64,000 nt of DNA from Occidentia massiliensis (GCA_000309075.1 CANJ01000021.1:1-64000), one strand, 5' to 3'; positions 27,294 to 38,531 are shown, counted from the stretch's first letter. Numbers and translations: made by a program. Notes: generated by a model from the sequence alone, not told the origin.

Positions 27294-29408
27294 ATGCATA
27301 TTATTTATAACTGTTTATTAATAATCATAATACTATTCTACTTTTGTAATATTGTATATACTACTCAAAAGTTACAAAATACTCTAAGTACAATTTTAGA
27401 AAAAAATGACCAAGAAGCAATAAACTTTCTTAGTGCCGACAAAATATATTATAATATAAGTCAAAATCTATTTGAAGCTGATGGAAATGTTATACTACTT
27501 AAAAATAATTATTTATCTAGTGCAGATAAATTAATTTACCATACAACAACTAAAGATTTAACGATTCTAGGAAAAGTAGTTATTACTAACCCTCAAGGCA
27601 ATGTTATAGTAACCGAAAAACTGTTTTTTAATAAAGATTCTTCCAGTGGATATATAGATAAGTTTACTTCAACATGGGGTAAAAACATAATTTTAATAGG
27701 TACCAAAGGTGAAATGATTAATAAAAATAATTACAAGTTTAATAATATAAAATATACACCGTGCCCTATATGTTATAAAAATCCCCAATGGCAAATTACT
27801 GCTAAAAATAATTGGATAAACTTTAATGATCACAGAGTATATTACAGAGATGCTGCTTTTAAAGTGTACGGAATCCCTATATTAAAAACCCCATATTTTT
27901 CCCACCCCACACCATCAGCTCCTGCAAAATCTGGTATTTTAGTACCAAATATACGACATAAAGGGTTAAAAATTCCCTTATATATACGAATGAAACCAAA
28001 TATAGACTTTACCATCACACCAGTTTTAAGAAGGCATGATTACATTTGGGAACTAGAAACCAGGCACTTAACTTATTATGGTCTATATACAATTAATGCA
28101 AGTTATAAAGCAAATAAAAACTCTGATTTAGAATATTCTATATTTTCTGAAGGTCATTTTAATAAAGAAAGTTCTTATTTACATTATAATATTGCTCAGG
28201 CGTCTAACAAGTCATATCTCAAAAATTATTATGGTGTTCATACTCCATTTTTAACTTCAAGAATTTCTTTAAATCAAATTTTTCCAAAAAGCTATTTTTC
28301 TATAGAAGGATTATCTTTACAAAATTTAAGGCAAGTTACAAATCAAAAGCTAAAGGATAAAGACTTTACACCCAGTGTTGAATTTAACTATAATTGTGAA
28401 CTAGTAAAGGATTCAAATATTTTCTTAGATATGAATAATAGGATATCAGCTTTTAATTATGATAACAAACAGATATTATATAACGTTTTCCAAACTCAAA
28501 TATATAAAACCTTTATCACAGACAATGGCCATGTTTTTACTTTATCTGGATATAATAAAAGCAACCTATATTATAATAACACAGATAGTAATAACAAAAT
28601 CAATTTTAATCCGGAACTTTGGATCAACCATAAATATCCTTTAAACGGAAATTACCAGGGATTAAACATCTTTTTAGAACCTAAATCAGTATTAATAATT
28701 GACAATATATCAGCAAAAAAACTAAATAAACATGTTAATAATTATGAAGATATAAAATATGTAAGTTTATATACAAATATATATACTACAAACACTTACT
28801 TTAATTTACATGATGCTGAAAAAGGTAATAGATTATACTATGGTATAGAAGGACGAGTTCAAAATGACAAGAATAAAATTAATGTTTACATCGGTAGTGT
28901 AAAAAATTTTACTTATCCACATAGACATGATATTTTTCCAATAACGTTCAATATTGGGTTTGATATCAATAATATCTTTAAAGCAAATTACAATTTCTAT
29001 AAAACAATTAAAGGTGATTTTTTATCAGCTAGTATTAAAGACGAAATATCTACTAAAATTTCTTTAAACAGGTTTTTAATAGAAGTAAATTTTTTAAACC
29101 TCTATGATAAAAGCAAAATATTGCCCTATGTTGTAAAAACAACATCTAAAAAAGAAAAACAAATATATGTTAGTGGCACTTATAAAATAAGTGACAACTG
29201 GTCAGTTGGTGGGTCAATAAGATTAGGACAATCAGACAAGAAAAATTATGATAAGTTGTTAGATAGTTTCCATATAAAATACGATGGTGCATGTAGCAGC
29301 ATACAACTAACTATAAGTAATGATTATACTACAGACCCAAAACGAAATATTAAAAAGCAAAAAAACAACCTTGCAGTATCAATAAGCCTTGCTACTCTTA
29401 ATATGTAA
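27294..29408 (+). CDS. lptD: LPS assembly outer-membrane protein LptD
   Basis: With LptE it inserts LPS into the outer leaflet of the outer membrane. 704 aa with a signal-like N-terminus (residues 3-20), an OstA/LptA-like domain near residues 45-150 (ADKIYYNISQNLFEADGNV), and a large beta-barrel domain containing YTPCPICYKNPQWQI and YGIPILKTPYFSHPTP, characteristic of LptD. The early CPxC pair may take part in the disulfide bonding known for this protein. Together with waaA, lpxK and lpxL it supports a surface LPS. Confidence 0.93.
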   Translation: MHIIYNCLLIIIILFYFCNIVYTTQKLQNTLSTILEKNDQEAINFLSADKIYYNISQNLFEADGNVILLKNNYLSSADKLIYHTTTKDLTILGKVVITNPQGNVIVTEKLFFNKDSSSGYIDKFTSTWGKNIILIGTKGEMINKNNYKFNNIKYTPCPICYKNPQWQITAKNNWINFNDHRVYYRDAAFKVYGIPILKTPYFSHPTPSAPAKSGILVPNIRHKGLKIPLYIRMKPNIDFTITPVLRRHDYIWELETRHLTYYGLYTINASYKANKNSDLEYSIFSEGHFNKESSYLHYNIAQASNKSYLKNYYGVHTPFLTSRISLNQIFPKSYFSIEGLSLQNLRQVTNQKLKDKDFTPSVEFNYNCELVKDSNIFLDMNNRISAFNYDNKQILYNVFQTQIYKTFITDNGHVFTLSGYNKSNLYYNNTDSNNKINFNPELWINHKYPLNGNYQGLNIFLEPKSVLIIDNISAKKLNKHVNNYEDIKYVSLYTNIYTTNTYFNLHDAEKGNRLYYGIEGRVQNDKNKINVYIGSVKNFTYPHRHDIFPITFNIGFDINNIFKANYNFYKTIKGDFLSASIKDEISTKISLNRFLIEVNFLNLYDKSKILPYVVKTTSKKEKQIYVSGTYKISDNWSVGGSIRLGQSDKKNYDKLLDSFHIKYDGACSSIQLTISNDYTTDPKRNIKKQKNNLAVSISLATLNM

Positions 29409-29598
29409 CCTAAGGTTTGGGTTAAAACAAGCCTTATCAATTAAGAACCATTTACTCATCTTCTCTTCTTTTCATTATTTTCACTTCTTATAACTTAAGA
29501 ACAAAATCAAAATTATAAAATTTTCATGTCATTTGAATATGTATATTAAAATAGATTATTAATATAAACTAATCTAATCATTCTACAAAAACAAAGTG

Positions 29599-31806
29599 TT
29601 AAGAATCATTTCTACTTGATGTATCGTTATTTTGCTGATCAAAACTTACTATATTAGATTCTTCAGCAGACTGATTTTGCTTATTTCTTTTATATCTTCT
29701 CTTTTTTTTAGGCTTAGAGGGTTTATTTACATTTCCATGATCCTCATCACTAGATTTATTTTGCTGGCAAGACTTATCAGGTTTAGCATCTTGATTGCTT
29801 ATTCTATTATCAAACTTATTAGATTTATCATCCACAACTGTATCAACCATTAATTTAACTGATTTTAGTTTACGATTTTCTGTCTTTTTTTTCCACTTTA
29901 TCTTGTTAGACTTAACTGATTGATCTACTTCTACATTAAAATCAACTTCTTGATTATTAGGTAATGTTGTATCTAAGTTCTTTACATTTTCTATATTATC
30001 TAACAATTCTGTACTAGAAACTAAAGGTAACTTAAAGTCGTTTGATTCAATATCTCCTTTTGGTAATATTACTTTTTCTATAGAGAAGCTGTCTGCAGTA
30101 GATTGGAAATCATTATAAAATCTCAATTGGACATTATATTTATTCTCTATCATCATGGTCTCAAGGCGCTTATTATTTAAAATATAGGTAATTGAATTTA
30201 GATGAGCATAAACATTAATGACATTTGCTTTAGAACCATGTACTTCATTTTCAATAGTCCTTAGCATAATCATAGCATTAGACTCCTCAGCTCTTACTAT
30301 TCCTTTACCACTACAGTGAAAACACATTGTTGAGTTAGATTCTAAAAATGAAGGTCTCAACCTTTGTCTTGACATTTCAAGCAATCCAAAAGAATTGATA
30401 GTGTTAATTTGTATCCTGGCTTTGTCCTTAGAAAGATATCTTTTAAAAGCTCTTTCAACCATTTTACGATGTTTCAGCTCTAGCATATCAATTACATCAA
30501 TTATAATCAACCCTGACAGCTCCCTAAGTCTAATTTGACGAGCAATTTCTTTAATTGCTTCTAAATTAATTTTAATAGCCGTTTCTTCAATGGTGTTTTC
30601 TGAAGTTGCCTTACCTGAATTAATATCAATAGCAATTAAAGCTTCTGTTGGATTAATAACAATATAGGCACCAGATGGAAGTATAATCCTTGGTTTATAT
30701 AGAGAAGATAATTGCTCTTCAATATTGTATTGGGTAAAAAGCTGAATCTTAGATTTATGGTTTTTTATTTTACTAACTTCTGATGGAAGAATACTACTCA
30801 TAAATTTAATAGCACGGTCATAAGCTGTCTTGCCTTGTATAATAATTTCCTTAACCGAACTATTATACATATCACGAATAGTTTTTTGTATAATATCATG
30901 TTCAACATATATAAAAGCTGGAACCTGTTTTTTCTTAGTAGTTTCCAGAATTTTGTTCCAAAGTTTAGAAAGATAATTACAATCTTTCTTTATTGCATAT
31001 GCAGTTTTTCCAACACTAGGAGTTCTGATAATTATACTTGCTGTAGTATTCTTAGCTGTTATATTATCTATTATGGCCTTTAACCTCTTTCTTTCCTTAG
31101 AATTAGAAATCCTTCTTGAAATACCATTGCTATTTGCTCGGTTAGGAGTAAGTACACAATATCTTCCAACAAGAGAAATATAAGAAGTAAAAGAAGCATT
31201 TTTATTGCCCCTAGATTCTTTACTTGCTTGTACTAAAATTACTTGACCTTTTTGTATTACATCTTGAATTTTATCTTGTTTATATGTTGATAGTAATTCA
31301 TTACTACTTTCATTGAGTTCTATAGGAAAAATATCTTCCTCTATACTACCTTCTATGTCTTCTATCTTATATATTTCACTATCTACAGTATTTTTCTTTA
31401 AATCATCCTCATCTAGTTCCTTTTGAGTAATGTCTTCACCTATATCATCTTCCACCTCCTCCTCTATTATATCACTTTTTTCCTGTTCTTTAATATCTTC
31501 CAAAGTAATTTCTGAGAAATATATAGGCACCAAGGGTAAAAATTTAGTTTTACTATTTGACAAATTATAATAATCTGGATGGATTTCACTAAATGGTAAA
31601 AAACCACTTTTACCATTGTCATATTCAATAAAAGCAGCTTGAAGAGAAGGTTCAATTCTGGTTATAGTTGCAAGATATATATTACCTTTAATCAAATGCT
31701 TATTTAAAGTTTCATATTCAATTTCTTCTACATAGCAGTTGCTGTCAATTAAAACTACTCTAGTTTCATTTGGATAATTTGCATCTACTAAAATTTTTTT
31801 AGCCAT
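29599..31806 (-). CDS. rne: Ribonuclease E/G
   Basis: Endonuclease of mRNA decay and rRNA/tRNA processing. 735 aa. The S1 RNA-binding domain (about 35-100 and onward) is interrupted by a highly acidic insert (about residues 105-165), a known feature of alphaproteobacterial RNase E. Catalytic-domain blocks: ALIAIDINSGKATSE, LRELSGLIIIDVIDM and the zinc-link motif CFHCSGKG. The tail (from about 560) is charged with basic clusters such as KPKKKRRYKRNK, suited to RNA or partner binding. It is a single gene with a roughly 500-base divergent upstream region. Confidence 0.94.
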   Translation of the reverse strand: MAKKILVDANYPNETRVVLIDSNCYVEEIEYETLNKHLIKGNIYLATITRIEPSLQAAFIEYDNGKSGFLPFSEIHPDYYNLSNSKTKFLPLVPIYFSEITLEDIKEQEKSDIIEEEVEDDIGEDITQKELDEDDLKKNTVDSEIYKIEDIEGSIEEDIFPIELNESSNELLSTYKQDKIQDVIQKGQVILVQASKESRGNKNASFTSYISLVGRYCVLTPNRANSNGISRRISNSKERKRLKAIIDNITAKNTTASIIIRTPSVGKTAYAIKKDCNYLSKLWNKILETTKKKQVPAFIYVEHDIIQKTIRDMYNSSVKEIIIQGKTAYDRAIKFMSSILPSEVSKIKNHKSKIQLFTQYNIEEQLSSLYKPRIILPSGAYIVINPTEALIAIDINSGKATSENTIEETAIKINLEAIKEIARQIRLRELSGLIIIDVIDMLELKHRKMVERAFKRYLSKDKARIQINTINSFGLLEMSRQRLRPSFLESNSTMCFHCSGKGIVRAEESNAMIMLRTIENEVHGSKANVINVYAHLNSITYILNNKRLETMMIENKYNVQLRFYNDFQSTADSFSIEKVILPKGDIESNDFKLPLVSSTELLDNIENVKNLDTTLPNNQEVDFNVEVDQSVKSNKIKWKKKTENRKLKSVKLMVDTVVDDKSNKFDNRISNQDAKPDKSCQQNKSSDEDHGNVNKPSKPKKKRRYKRNKQNQSAEESNIVSFDQQNNDTSSRNDS

Positions 31807-32308
31807 GTACTAAATTCTCCTAAACTCTAAAAATACATATTCTTTTTATACATTCACTTCATATATTTTATAACGATTACTATAAATACTTTCTAAACAC
31901 TATTAATTATTAACTTTTATAAACTTTAGACCTAATTTTATTCTTAAAACAAAGAAATAAGTCAAAACTCACTTCATAGGTAAAAAATTCAAATGTTGGT
32001 AATAACTGCCTTTGTGGATAAAATGAGCTAATCAATGTTAATTTATATTAAAATTTATTGATTATTCTTGATTTAACAATAATAATTTTAAAGTATATAC
32101 TAAAATTCTTGATAAGAATATAAATATATTTATCTAGTGAATCATTTTATTTATATATCAAACTAATAATTTTAGCAATTTAATTGTTTCATAAAAAATT
32201 AATAGTTACATTAAGGTAAATTTTAGTAAAAAAATCATAAAAAATATTAACTACAAAATAATAATGAGAAACATTATAAAATATTTCCACTTACAAGCCT
32301 TAAATTAA
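31807..32308. other. Divergent gap between rne and tilS
   Basis: About 500 bases of A/T-rich DNA with no ORF worth calling. It must hold the rne promoter on one strand and the tilS-ftsH promoter on the other, but many A/T hexamers prevent a reliable choice. A small hairpin ATTCTT-GAT-AAGAAT is at 32105-32119. A long rne leader would fit the known autoregulation of RNase E, but nothing here proves it. Confidence 0.5.
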
Positions 32309-33619
32309 ATGGACATTAAGTTACTATTTAATAATAATATTGAAAGCTTTGCCCCTTTTGAAAATAGCCCTAAATTAGCAGTAGCAGTATCTGGAGGGTT
32401 AGATTCTTTAGCCTTAATGCTACTAATTAAATGTTGGGCTAAAAAAGTAGAAGGAGAAATTACTGTTTTAACTGTAGATCATAAACTACGTCTAGAATCA
32501 ACAGATGAAGCTAATTACGTAGCTAAAATATGTAAATCTGAAAACCTCAACCATGTTATTTTAAGCTGGGAACACAAAGGAATTAGTTCAAATATACAAG
32601 CACAAGCTAGAAAGGCAAGATATGAATTACTTACCCATTATTGCCAAGCCCATGATATTTTACATTTAATCACAGCTCATCATGCTGATGATGCAGCAGA
32701 AAATTTCTTAATTAGAATATTACGTGGTAGTGGAATAACAGGTCTTAGTGATCATAATATTTTCTTTTATAATAATATAAGGATTATTCGTCCATTATTT
32801 AATATTACAAAAAAAGAGTTAAAAAAATATGTAGAACAACAAAATATAACATGGATAGAAGATCCATCAAATAATTCAAATAAATATTTACGTACTGAAA
32901 TTCGCATGCTCTTAAGATCATCTTTTATTTCTCCACATCATAATTTAACAGAGGATCTATTAAAGAGGCGGTTGCTGCTTGCTAGAGATCATTTAAGTAG
33001 AGCTCTACAGAGTGTTAATAAAGAAGTAATTCATTACTTTGTTTATACAACAAGAATTTATCCAGCTGGATTTGCAGTAATTGCAAGAGATATTTTTAAA
33101 GAAGCTACGCAAGAAGCTCGTTATGCTATATTATCATTCTTACTAATGATAATAGGTAGCAATACACAACCGATAAGATTTAGATCATTACAAAATATAG
33201 AAAAAGATAATATAACTAAAACTTTACACAACTGCATGATAGAATATTCTCTTAGAGAAATTACAATATACAAGGAATTTGGACGCTATAAACCTAAACC
33301 CCAAGTTTTAAATAATGCTGCAATATGGGATCAGAGATTTAAAGTTGTTACAAATAATGATAACAATAATTCAAAGTTAATTATTGATCGTTTACTAAAT
33401 AGCGATTACCATAAAATTAAATCTCACCCTCAAATTAAAAAAGGAAATATTTATCTTAATAACAACAAAAAAATATTATTTTCTCTCCCCGTTATTAGAA
33501 ACCTTGAAAAAGTTGTAGCAATTCCACATATAGATTATTATGATAGTAGCGCAATAAAAAAAGAAGTAAGTTTAATCTTTGAACCCAAATTAATATCGCG
33601 TTGGTTTCATTACTGTTAA
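32309..33619 (+). CDS. tilS: tRNA(Ile)-lysidine synthetase
   Basis: Converts cytidine 34 of the CAU-anticodon tRNA-Ile to lysidine so that it reads AUA, an essential step. 436 aa. The PP-loop ATP site [12 protein letters not shown] is near residue 28, followed by LTVDHKLR and [24 protein letters not shown] less conserved C-terminal region follows. It is 15 bases before ftsH, the usual alphaproteobacterial pairing. Confidence 0.95.
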   Translation: MDIKLLFNNNIESFAPFENSPKLAVAVSGGLDSLALMLLIKCWAKKVEGEITVLTVDHKLRLESTDEANYVAKICKSENLNHVILSWEHKGISSNIQAQARKARYELLTHYCQAHDILHLITAHHADDAAENFLIRILRGSGITGLSDHNIFFYNNIRIIRPLFNITKKELKKYVEQQNITWIEDPSNNSNKYLRTEIRMLLRSSFISPHHNLTEDLLKRRLLLARDHLSRALQSVNKEVIHYFVYTTRIYPAGFAVIARDIFKEATQEARYAILSFLLMIIGSNTQPIRFRSLQNIEKDNITKTLHNCMIEYSLREITIYKEFGRYKPKPQVLNNAAIWDQRFKVVTNNDNNNSKLIIDRLLNSDYHKIKSHPQIKKGNIYLNNNKKILFSLPVIRNLEKVVAIPHIDYYDSSAIKKEVSLIFEPKLISRWFHYC

Positions 33620-33634
33620 AAAGCTAGGTTTTAT

Positions 33635-35500
33635 ATGAACAATCAAAACAAAAATATACTGTTTTGGGCAGCAATATTTATTACTCTCATTGTCAGCTTC
33701 AACTTCTTACAGGGAGATAATTTTGTTGCTAATAAGCAGCGTTTTCTTTTATCTGAATTTTTAGTCAAAGCAGATGCAAAACAAGTAAACAGTGTGAAAA
33801 TTCAAGGTAGAAGTTTAGAAGGTGTATTAAATGATGGTACAATTTTCTCAACATATTTTGGAGAATATCCTGATCTTATCAATCGTTTAAATGACAGTGG
33901 AGTTCGTATTGAAGTTTTACCTCCAGATACTAAAGTTAATTCATTTTTAAATATTTTTATTTCTTGGTTTCCAATGTTTTTATTCATTGGAGTATGGATA
34001 TTTTTCATGCGTCAAATGCAAAATGGTTCAGGAAAAGCCATGTATTTTGGTAAATCTAAGGCAAAATTAATGTCTGAACAATTAGTTAAGGTAACTTTTA
34101 AAGATGTTGCTGGTATAGAGGAAGCTAAAGATGAACTTGCTGAAATTGTAGAATTTCTAAGGGATCCTGGTAAGTTTCAAGATGTAGGAGCAAGAATTCC
34201 AAGAGGGTGCTTGTTAGTTGGACCTCCAGGAACTGGTAAAACTTTATTAGCAAAAGCTATCTCAGGAGAAGCAAATGTACCATTTTTCCATATTTCAGGT
34301 TCTGATTTTGTTGAAATGTTTGTTGGAGTAGGAGCTAGCCGTGTTCGTGATATGTTTGATCAAGCTAAAAAAAACTCCCCTTGCATAATTTTTATAGATG
34401 AAATTGATGCAGTGGGTAGGCATCGAGGTAGAGGGTTAGGAGGAGGAAATGATGAACGTGAACAAACTCTTAATCAAATTTTAGTGGAAATGGACGGATT
34501 TGAACCTAATGAAGGTACAATAGTAGTTGCAGCAACTAATCGTGAAGATGTTTTAGACCCAGCTTTATTAAGGCCTGGTAGGTTTGATAGAAAAATCACG
34601 CTATCAAATCCTGATGTTAAAGGTAGAGAAAAGATCCTTAATGTACATTTAAGTAAAGTTAAACATTCAAAGAATGTTAATACTAAAATTATAGCATGTG
34701 GTACTTTTGGATTATCTGGCGCTGCACTTGCAAATTTAGTCAATGAAGCAGCATTAATTGCTGCTAAAAATAATAGAAAGGAGGTTGATACAAAAGACTT
34801 AGAGCAGGCGAAAGATAAAGTAATAATGGGAGCAGAACGCCGCTCTATGGTATTAACAGATGAGCAAAAACATCGCACAGCCTATCATGAAGGTGGTCAT
34901 GCAATAGTTGCTCTTTATGTAAAGGCTTCTGACCCAATTCATAAAGCAACAATTATTCCTAGAGGTTCTGCTCTAGGAATGGTAATGAGGTTACCAGAAA
35001 CTGATAGATGGAGTTATACCAAAGAGCAACTAGAGTCTGATATAGCAGTATGTATGGGAGGAAGAGTAGCAGAAGAAGTTATATATGGTAAGGATCAAGT
35101 AGCCACTGGTGCATCTGAAGACATTAGGCAAGCAACTAGAATTGCTAGATACATGGTTACGGAGGTAGGGTTAAGTGATAAAGTAGGACCTATAAATTAC
35201 TCACAAAATAATGAAGGATCATACTCAAATCTTAGAAATAATTGTTCATCTTCTTCGGAGAAAAATGCACAAATCATTGAAGATGAGATTAAAAGGTTAA
35301 TAAATGAAGGATATAGTTTAGCTCAGAAGATAATAACATCTAATATTGAACAATTACATACTATAGCTAAAAATCTATTAGAAAAAGAAACTCTAACAGG
35401 AGATGAAATTAAAGAATTGGTTTTTGGAACAGTAAAAGCTAAGAAAAAGAAATCTTCAATATCTAAAACTAAGTTAGATATTGAAGCTACTGCAATTTAA
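33635..35500 (+). CDS. ftsH: ATP-dependent zinc metalloprotease FtsH
   Basis: Membrane-anchored AAA+ protease that degrades misfolded membrane and regulatory proteins. 621 aa. Two membrane segments (8-25, 106-125) flank a periplasmic domain. Walker A GPPGTGKT at 196-203, Walker B IIFIDEID at 251-258, second region of homology near [20 protein letters not shown], zinc site HEGGH at 418-422. It is co-transcribed with tilS. An A8 run within it (near 34377) is in frame, showing that not every long A run here breaks its gene. Confidence 0.97.
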   Translation: MNNQNKNILFWAAIFITLIVSFNFLQGDNFVANKQRFLLSEFLVKADAKQVNSVKIQGRSLEGVLNDGTIFSTYFGEYPDLINRLNDSGVRIEVLPPDTKVNSFLNIFISWFPMFLFIGVWIFFMRQMQNGSGKAMYFGKSKAKLMSEQLVKVTFKDVAGIEEAKDELAEIVEFLRDPGKFQDVGARIPRGCLLVGPPGTGKTLLAKAISGEANVPFFHISGSDFVEMFVGVGASRVRDMFDQAKKNSPCIIFIDEIDAVGRHRGRGLGGGNDEREQTLNQILVEMDGFEPNEGTIVVAATNREDVLDPALLRPGRFDRKITLSNPDVKGREKILNVHLSKVKHSKNVNTKIIACGTFGLSGAALANLVNEAALIAAKNNRKEVDTKDLEQAKDKVIMGAERRSMVLTDEQKHRTAYHEGGHAIVALYVKASDPIHKATIIPRGSALGMVMRLPETDRWSYTKEQLESDIAVCMGGRVAEEVIYGKDQVATGASEDIRQATRIARYMVTEVGLSDKVGPINYSQNNEGSYSNLRNNCSSSSEKNAQIIEDEIKRLINEGYSLAQKIITSNIEQLHTIAKNLLEKETLTGDEIKELVFGTVKAKKKKSSISKTKLDIEATAI

Positions 35501-35542
35501 ATTTTTTAATTTTTGTTTATAGTAGTGTAAAAATAGTATAGT

Positions 35543-35740
35543 ATGTTCTTTATACTATTACTTTACATTATTATAATTAGCTTTGTATTTTTGTTTTCAT
35601 ATTTAATTCAGGTTAGTAAATCTATAACTTGCTTACCAGTTAAAATATTCTTAATTATAGTGATTTACACTGTTATAGCCATTTGTATATATTTATTTTT
35701 TTATTTTATTCCAACTACTACAAATATGTCTTCTATATAG
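35543..35740 (+). CDS. Small hydrophobic ORF after ftsH
   Basis: 65 aa with two predicted membrane helices (residues 2-25 and 33-56) and a short polar tail. No family recognised. It begins 42 bases after ftsH on the same strand. Size and A/T-richness mean it could be chance, since T-rich DNA encodes hydrophobic residues. Confidence 0.35.
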   Translation: MFFILLLYIIIISFVFLFSYLIQVSKSITCLPVKIFLIIVIYTVIAICIYLFFYFIPTTTNMSSI

Positions 35741-35879
35741 ATAGTTTTACAAAGTTGAAAAAGTAAAAATGATAAATTAAGTTTACAATAACAATATCTA
35801 ACTAATTATTGGTTTAAATAAGTTTAAATAACTATGTTCTTTAGTTAATTTTTATAAAAACATTATAAATAGGTATTTT
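35741..35879. other. Short gap before the 3-methyladenine glycosylase gene
   Basis: A/T-rich DNA with no ORF. With the small hydrophobic ORF discounted, the gap after ftsH would be about 380 bases. No convincing promoter or terminator is seen. Confidence 0.4.
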
Positions 35880-36431
35880 ATGGTTTTAAATAGAGATTTT
35901 TTTTCACAAAACACTAATATAGTTAGTACTAGTTTAATTGGAAAACTACTATGCTGTAACAATTTTCAAGGAATAATTACTGAAACAGAAAGTTATATTG
36001 GTAGTGATGATCCAGCTTGCCATGCTAGCAAGGGTATTACTAAAAGAACAAAAATAATGTTTGGGTTAGCTGGATTTAGTTATGTATATTTTATCTATGG
36101 CATGTATCATTGTCTAAATATTGTTACTGAAACTGCAGGGTTCCCAGCTGCTACTTTAATTAGAGGAATTAAACTAATCAATCCACCATATACTTATTTT
36201 AATGGACCTGGAAAACTTTGCAAATTTTTGGGAATAAATCTAGAATATAATGCTATTGATATTACTACTTCTTCAATACTTTATATAAAAGATATAGGTT
36301 GTAAATTAAAATACAAATCTACACCGAGAATAGGCATTTCAAAAGGCTTAGATAAATTATGGCGTTATGTTGTAGATGATGATAATTTCAAAAGCTTGAA
36401 AATATACCTCTATAAAATGAAGAGTGGGTAG
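35880..36431 (+). CDS. DNA-3-methyladenine glycosylase (AAG/MPG family)
   Basis: Removes alkylated purines from DNA as the first step of base-excision repair. 183 aa. Core motifs are visible: [24 protein letters not shown] with the catalytic glutamate, and [16 protein letters not shown]. The last few codons and the TAG stop lie inside the left arm of the palindromic repeat that follows, so the C-terminus (KMKSG) may have been supplied by that element. Confidence 0.94.
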   Translation: MVLNRDFFSQNTNIVSTSLIGKLLCCNNFQGIITETESYIGSDDPACHASKGITKRTKIMFGLAGFSYVYFIYGMYHCLNIVTETAGFPAATLIRGIKLINPPYTYFNGPGKLCKFLGINLEYNAIDITTSSILYIKDIGCKLKYKSTPRIGISKGLDKLWRYVVDDDNFKSLKIYLYKMKSG

Positions 36432-36682
36432 ACGAAGGTCAACATCAATAATTGCGTTGTTGTTAGTTAAGATCTGTGCTGCTCACATACTAAAGTACGC
36501 TCCGTTGCTTGACTTAATAACTCCTAACATTTGTTGATGTTGACTAAGTATATACTCGATGAACTTCAAAAATTGGCTACGTCATCTCAAGAGTTGCGGT
36601 GCTCACGTATTATAACATACGCTCCGCTCCTTGCCTTGCAGCTTCCTTGCTCTTTTTGAAGTTGATCTTCGTATACCTACTC
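36422..36682. repeat. Two tandem palindromic repeat modules
   Basis: Module 1 spans about 36422-36557 and module 2 about 36541-36682. Each has long inverted arms: GTCAACATCAATAA pairs with TTGTTGATGTTGAC in the first, and GATGAACTTCAAAAA with TTTTTGAAGTTGATC in the second. Each also contains the same core, GCTCAC-A/G-TA...TACGCTCCG. The outermost arms, GAGTGGGTAGACGAAGGTC and GATCTTCGTATACCTACTC, are also mutually complementary with few mismatches. Base composition is clearly richer in G+C than the surrounding gaps. It resembles the palindromic elements known from Rickettsiaceae but I cannot name the family. Confidence 0.85.
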
Positions 36683-36748
36683 TATTTCATAAGGGTATAC
36701 ATGTAAATAATTTTAAAGTATGTTTATAAACCTTTTACTTAGTGACTT

Positions 36749-38137
36749 TTATAACATAATTATTCTATTTCGACCACCTTGTTTAGCATTATAAAGAGCT
36801 TCATCACTTCTTTTAATAAAGTCATCAATATCTTCTGAATTTCTATAATCTGTTATTCCTATAGATACAGTTTGCCTTAAATGATTATTTATATCAGGAA
36901 TCACAAAATTATGTTTTTCAAGATTAGTTCTAATTCTATTAGCTATTTCTAAAACAGAACTTTTGTTAATATCATCGTAAACTGTTATTATAAACTCCTC
37001 CCCACCATATCTTGCAATTAAGTCAGTAACTCTAACACTATCTTTCATAATTTCAGCAAATTTTTTAAGTATATAGTCTCCAGTTTGATGTCCATAAGTA
37101 TCATTTACATCCTTAAAATAATCTAAATCAAGCATCATTAAAAATAAAGGTTTAGAAGTTTCTTTAGACTTATCAACAAGCTGTTTTATATGACTATCAA
37201 AATATCTTCGATTGAAAGTATTTGTTAAACTATCTTTAACTGCAGAGTCTAACGTTTCTGTTAAGTCTTGATTTAGTTGATCCTGATATTTTTTACGCCT
37301 TAATTGAGACCTTGTTCTTGCCATTAGCTCATTATCATCAATAGGGTAAACAAAATAATCATTAATACCTATTTCTAGACCCTTCATTACTATTTTACTT
37401 TCATCTTCTGCTAACATTATAAAACCAGAATTTTTTAGTTCTGGCTTAGATTTAAGTGCTGCACATATTCTTAGTGGGTCTTCCGAAGTAATATGACTAC
37501 TTATAATTATTAAATCAGGACGGAATTCACTAACTACTGCCTCTATATCTGTCATTAAAGTAGTTGAACCTTTGCTATATAATACACAATCAAATATTTT
37601 AACTTGAAAGGTAAGCTTGTTAATCACTTTTGAGATATTTCTTGCTTGGACAGAATCATCATCAACAATTAAAACAGTATTTTTAATAAAATTATCATCT
37701 AATACTAAAGAGTTAATCCCAAATTCAGCATTTGTTTTACTACGAATTTCAATTTGATCTATAGCATTTTTCATTCGCATTAACGATTTAACCCTAGCAA
37801 ATAAAGCAACTTCATTTACTGGTTTAGTTAAAAATTCATCTGCCCCTGCTTCTAGCCCTTTCACCCTATCTTCTATTTCTGTTAATGCAGTAAGCATAAC
37901 TACAGGTATATACATAGTATCTGGGTTGGCTTTTATACGTCTACAAGTTTCAAATCCATCCATACCTGGCATCATAATATCAAGTAATATAACATCTATT
38001 TTATAATTACCTAATATTTTTAACGCCTGCCTTCCATTTGTAGCAGCATGTACCACATAATATTCTGATGCTAATTTTGCTTCCAATAATTTTATATTAG
38101 CATCCAAATCATCTACAATAAGTATATTTGCTGTCAT
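36749..38137 (-). CDS. pleD: PleD-type response regulator with diguanylate cyclase domain
   Basis: Makes cyclic di-GMP. 462 aa: first receiver domain (1-120) with phospho-acceptor Asp in LLDIMMPGMDG; second receiver (about 155-280) degenerate, its acceptor position reading IIISSH; GGDEF domain (about 295-460) with active site RYGGEEF. An RVTD inhibition site sits five residues before GGEEF, so product feedback is expected. It lies just after divK on the same strand; in Caulobacter PleD and DivK are both targets of PleC/DivJ kinases. Confidence 0.94.
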   Translation of the reverse strand: MTANILIVDDLDANIKLLEAKLASEYYVVHAATNGRQALKILGNYKIDVILLDIMMPGMDGFETCRRIKANPDTMYIPVVMLTALTEIEDRVKGLEAGADEFLTKPVNEVALFARVKSLMRMKNAIDQIEIRSKTNAEFGINSLVLDDNFIKNTVLIVDDDSVQARNISKVINKLTFQVKIFDCVLYSKGSTTLMTDIEAVVSEFRPDLIIISSHITSEDPLRICAALKSKPELKNSGFIMLAEDESKIVMKGLEIGINDYFVYPIDDNELMARTRSQLRRKKYQDQLNQDLTETLDSAVKDSLTNTFNRRYFDSHIKQLVDKSKETSKPLFLMMLDLDYFKDVNDTYGHQTGDYILKKFAEIMKDSVRVTDLIARYGGEEFIITVYDDINKSSVLEIANRIRTNLEKHNFVIPDINNHLRQTVSIGITDYRNSEDIDDFIKRSDEALYNAKQGGRNRIIML

Positions 38138-38162
38138 ATTTTATTTTAATTCCAACTATATT

Positions 38163-38531
38163 TCATTGATAAGGAAAATAAAGTTTTATTGTATTTAAAA
38201 AACTGTCTAATGATATTGGCTTTGCTATATAAAAATCACATCCAGATTGCATAATTCTTATTCTATCGTTTTTCATAGCAAAAGCTGTAATAGCTATGAT
38301 TGGTATATGTTTCGTACACGGTTGACTCTTAAGTATTTTGATTAAATCTATACCAGAAACTTCCTGAAGCTTTATATCCATCAATATTAATTCAGGTTTT
38401 TCTATATTAACTAGTGTAATAACTTCTTTTCCATTTTTACAAGTAATCAAATTATGTTCTAACGTTCTTATAATATCATAAAATAACTTTAAGTTTAAAT
38501 CATTATCTTCAACAATCAAAATTTTAGGCAT
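38163..38531 (-). CDS. divK: Single-domain response regulator DivK
   Basis: 122-aa stand-alone receiver. Acidic pocket ILIVEDND, phospho-acceptor Asp in LMDIKL, conserved Thr in IIAITAFAM and Lys in FYIAKPIS. In Alphaproteobacteria DivK relays between sensor kinases and the cell-cycle machinery. pleD starts 25 bases downstream, as in Caulobacter. Confidence 0.92.
   Translation of the reverse strand: MPKILIVEDNDLNLKLFYDIIRTLEHNLITCKNGKEVITLVNIEKPELILMDIKLQEVSGIDLIKILKSQPCTKHIPIIAITAFAMKNDRIRIMQSGCDFYIAKPISLDSFLNTIKLYFPYQ

Noticed and set aside
29406-29425. Terminator hairpin after lptD
   Set aside because: Only a four-base stem (AACC-TAA-GGTT) with no T tract; too weak to call.
34474-34878. 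134-aa ORF opposite ftsH
   Set aside because: Antisense to the AAA+ region of ftsH, no start signal and no family.
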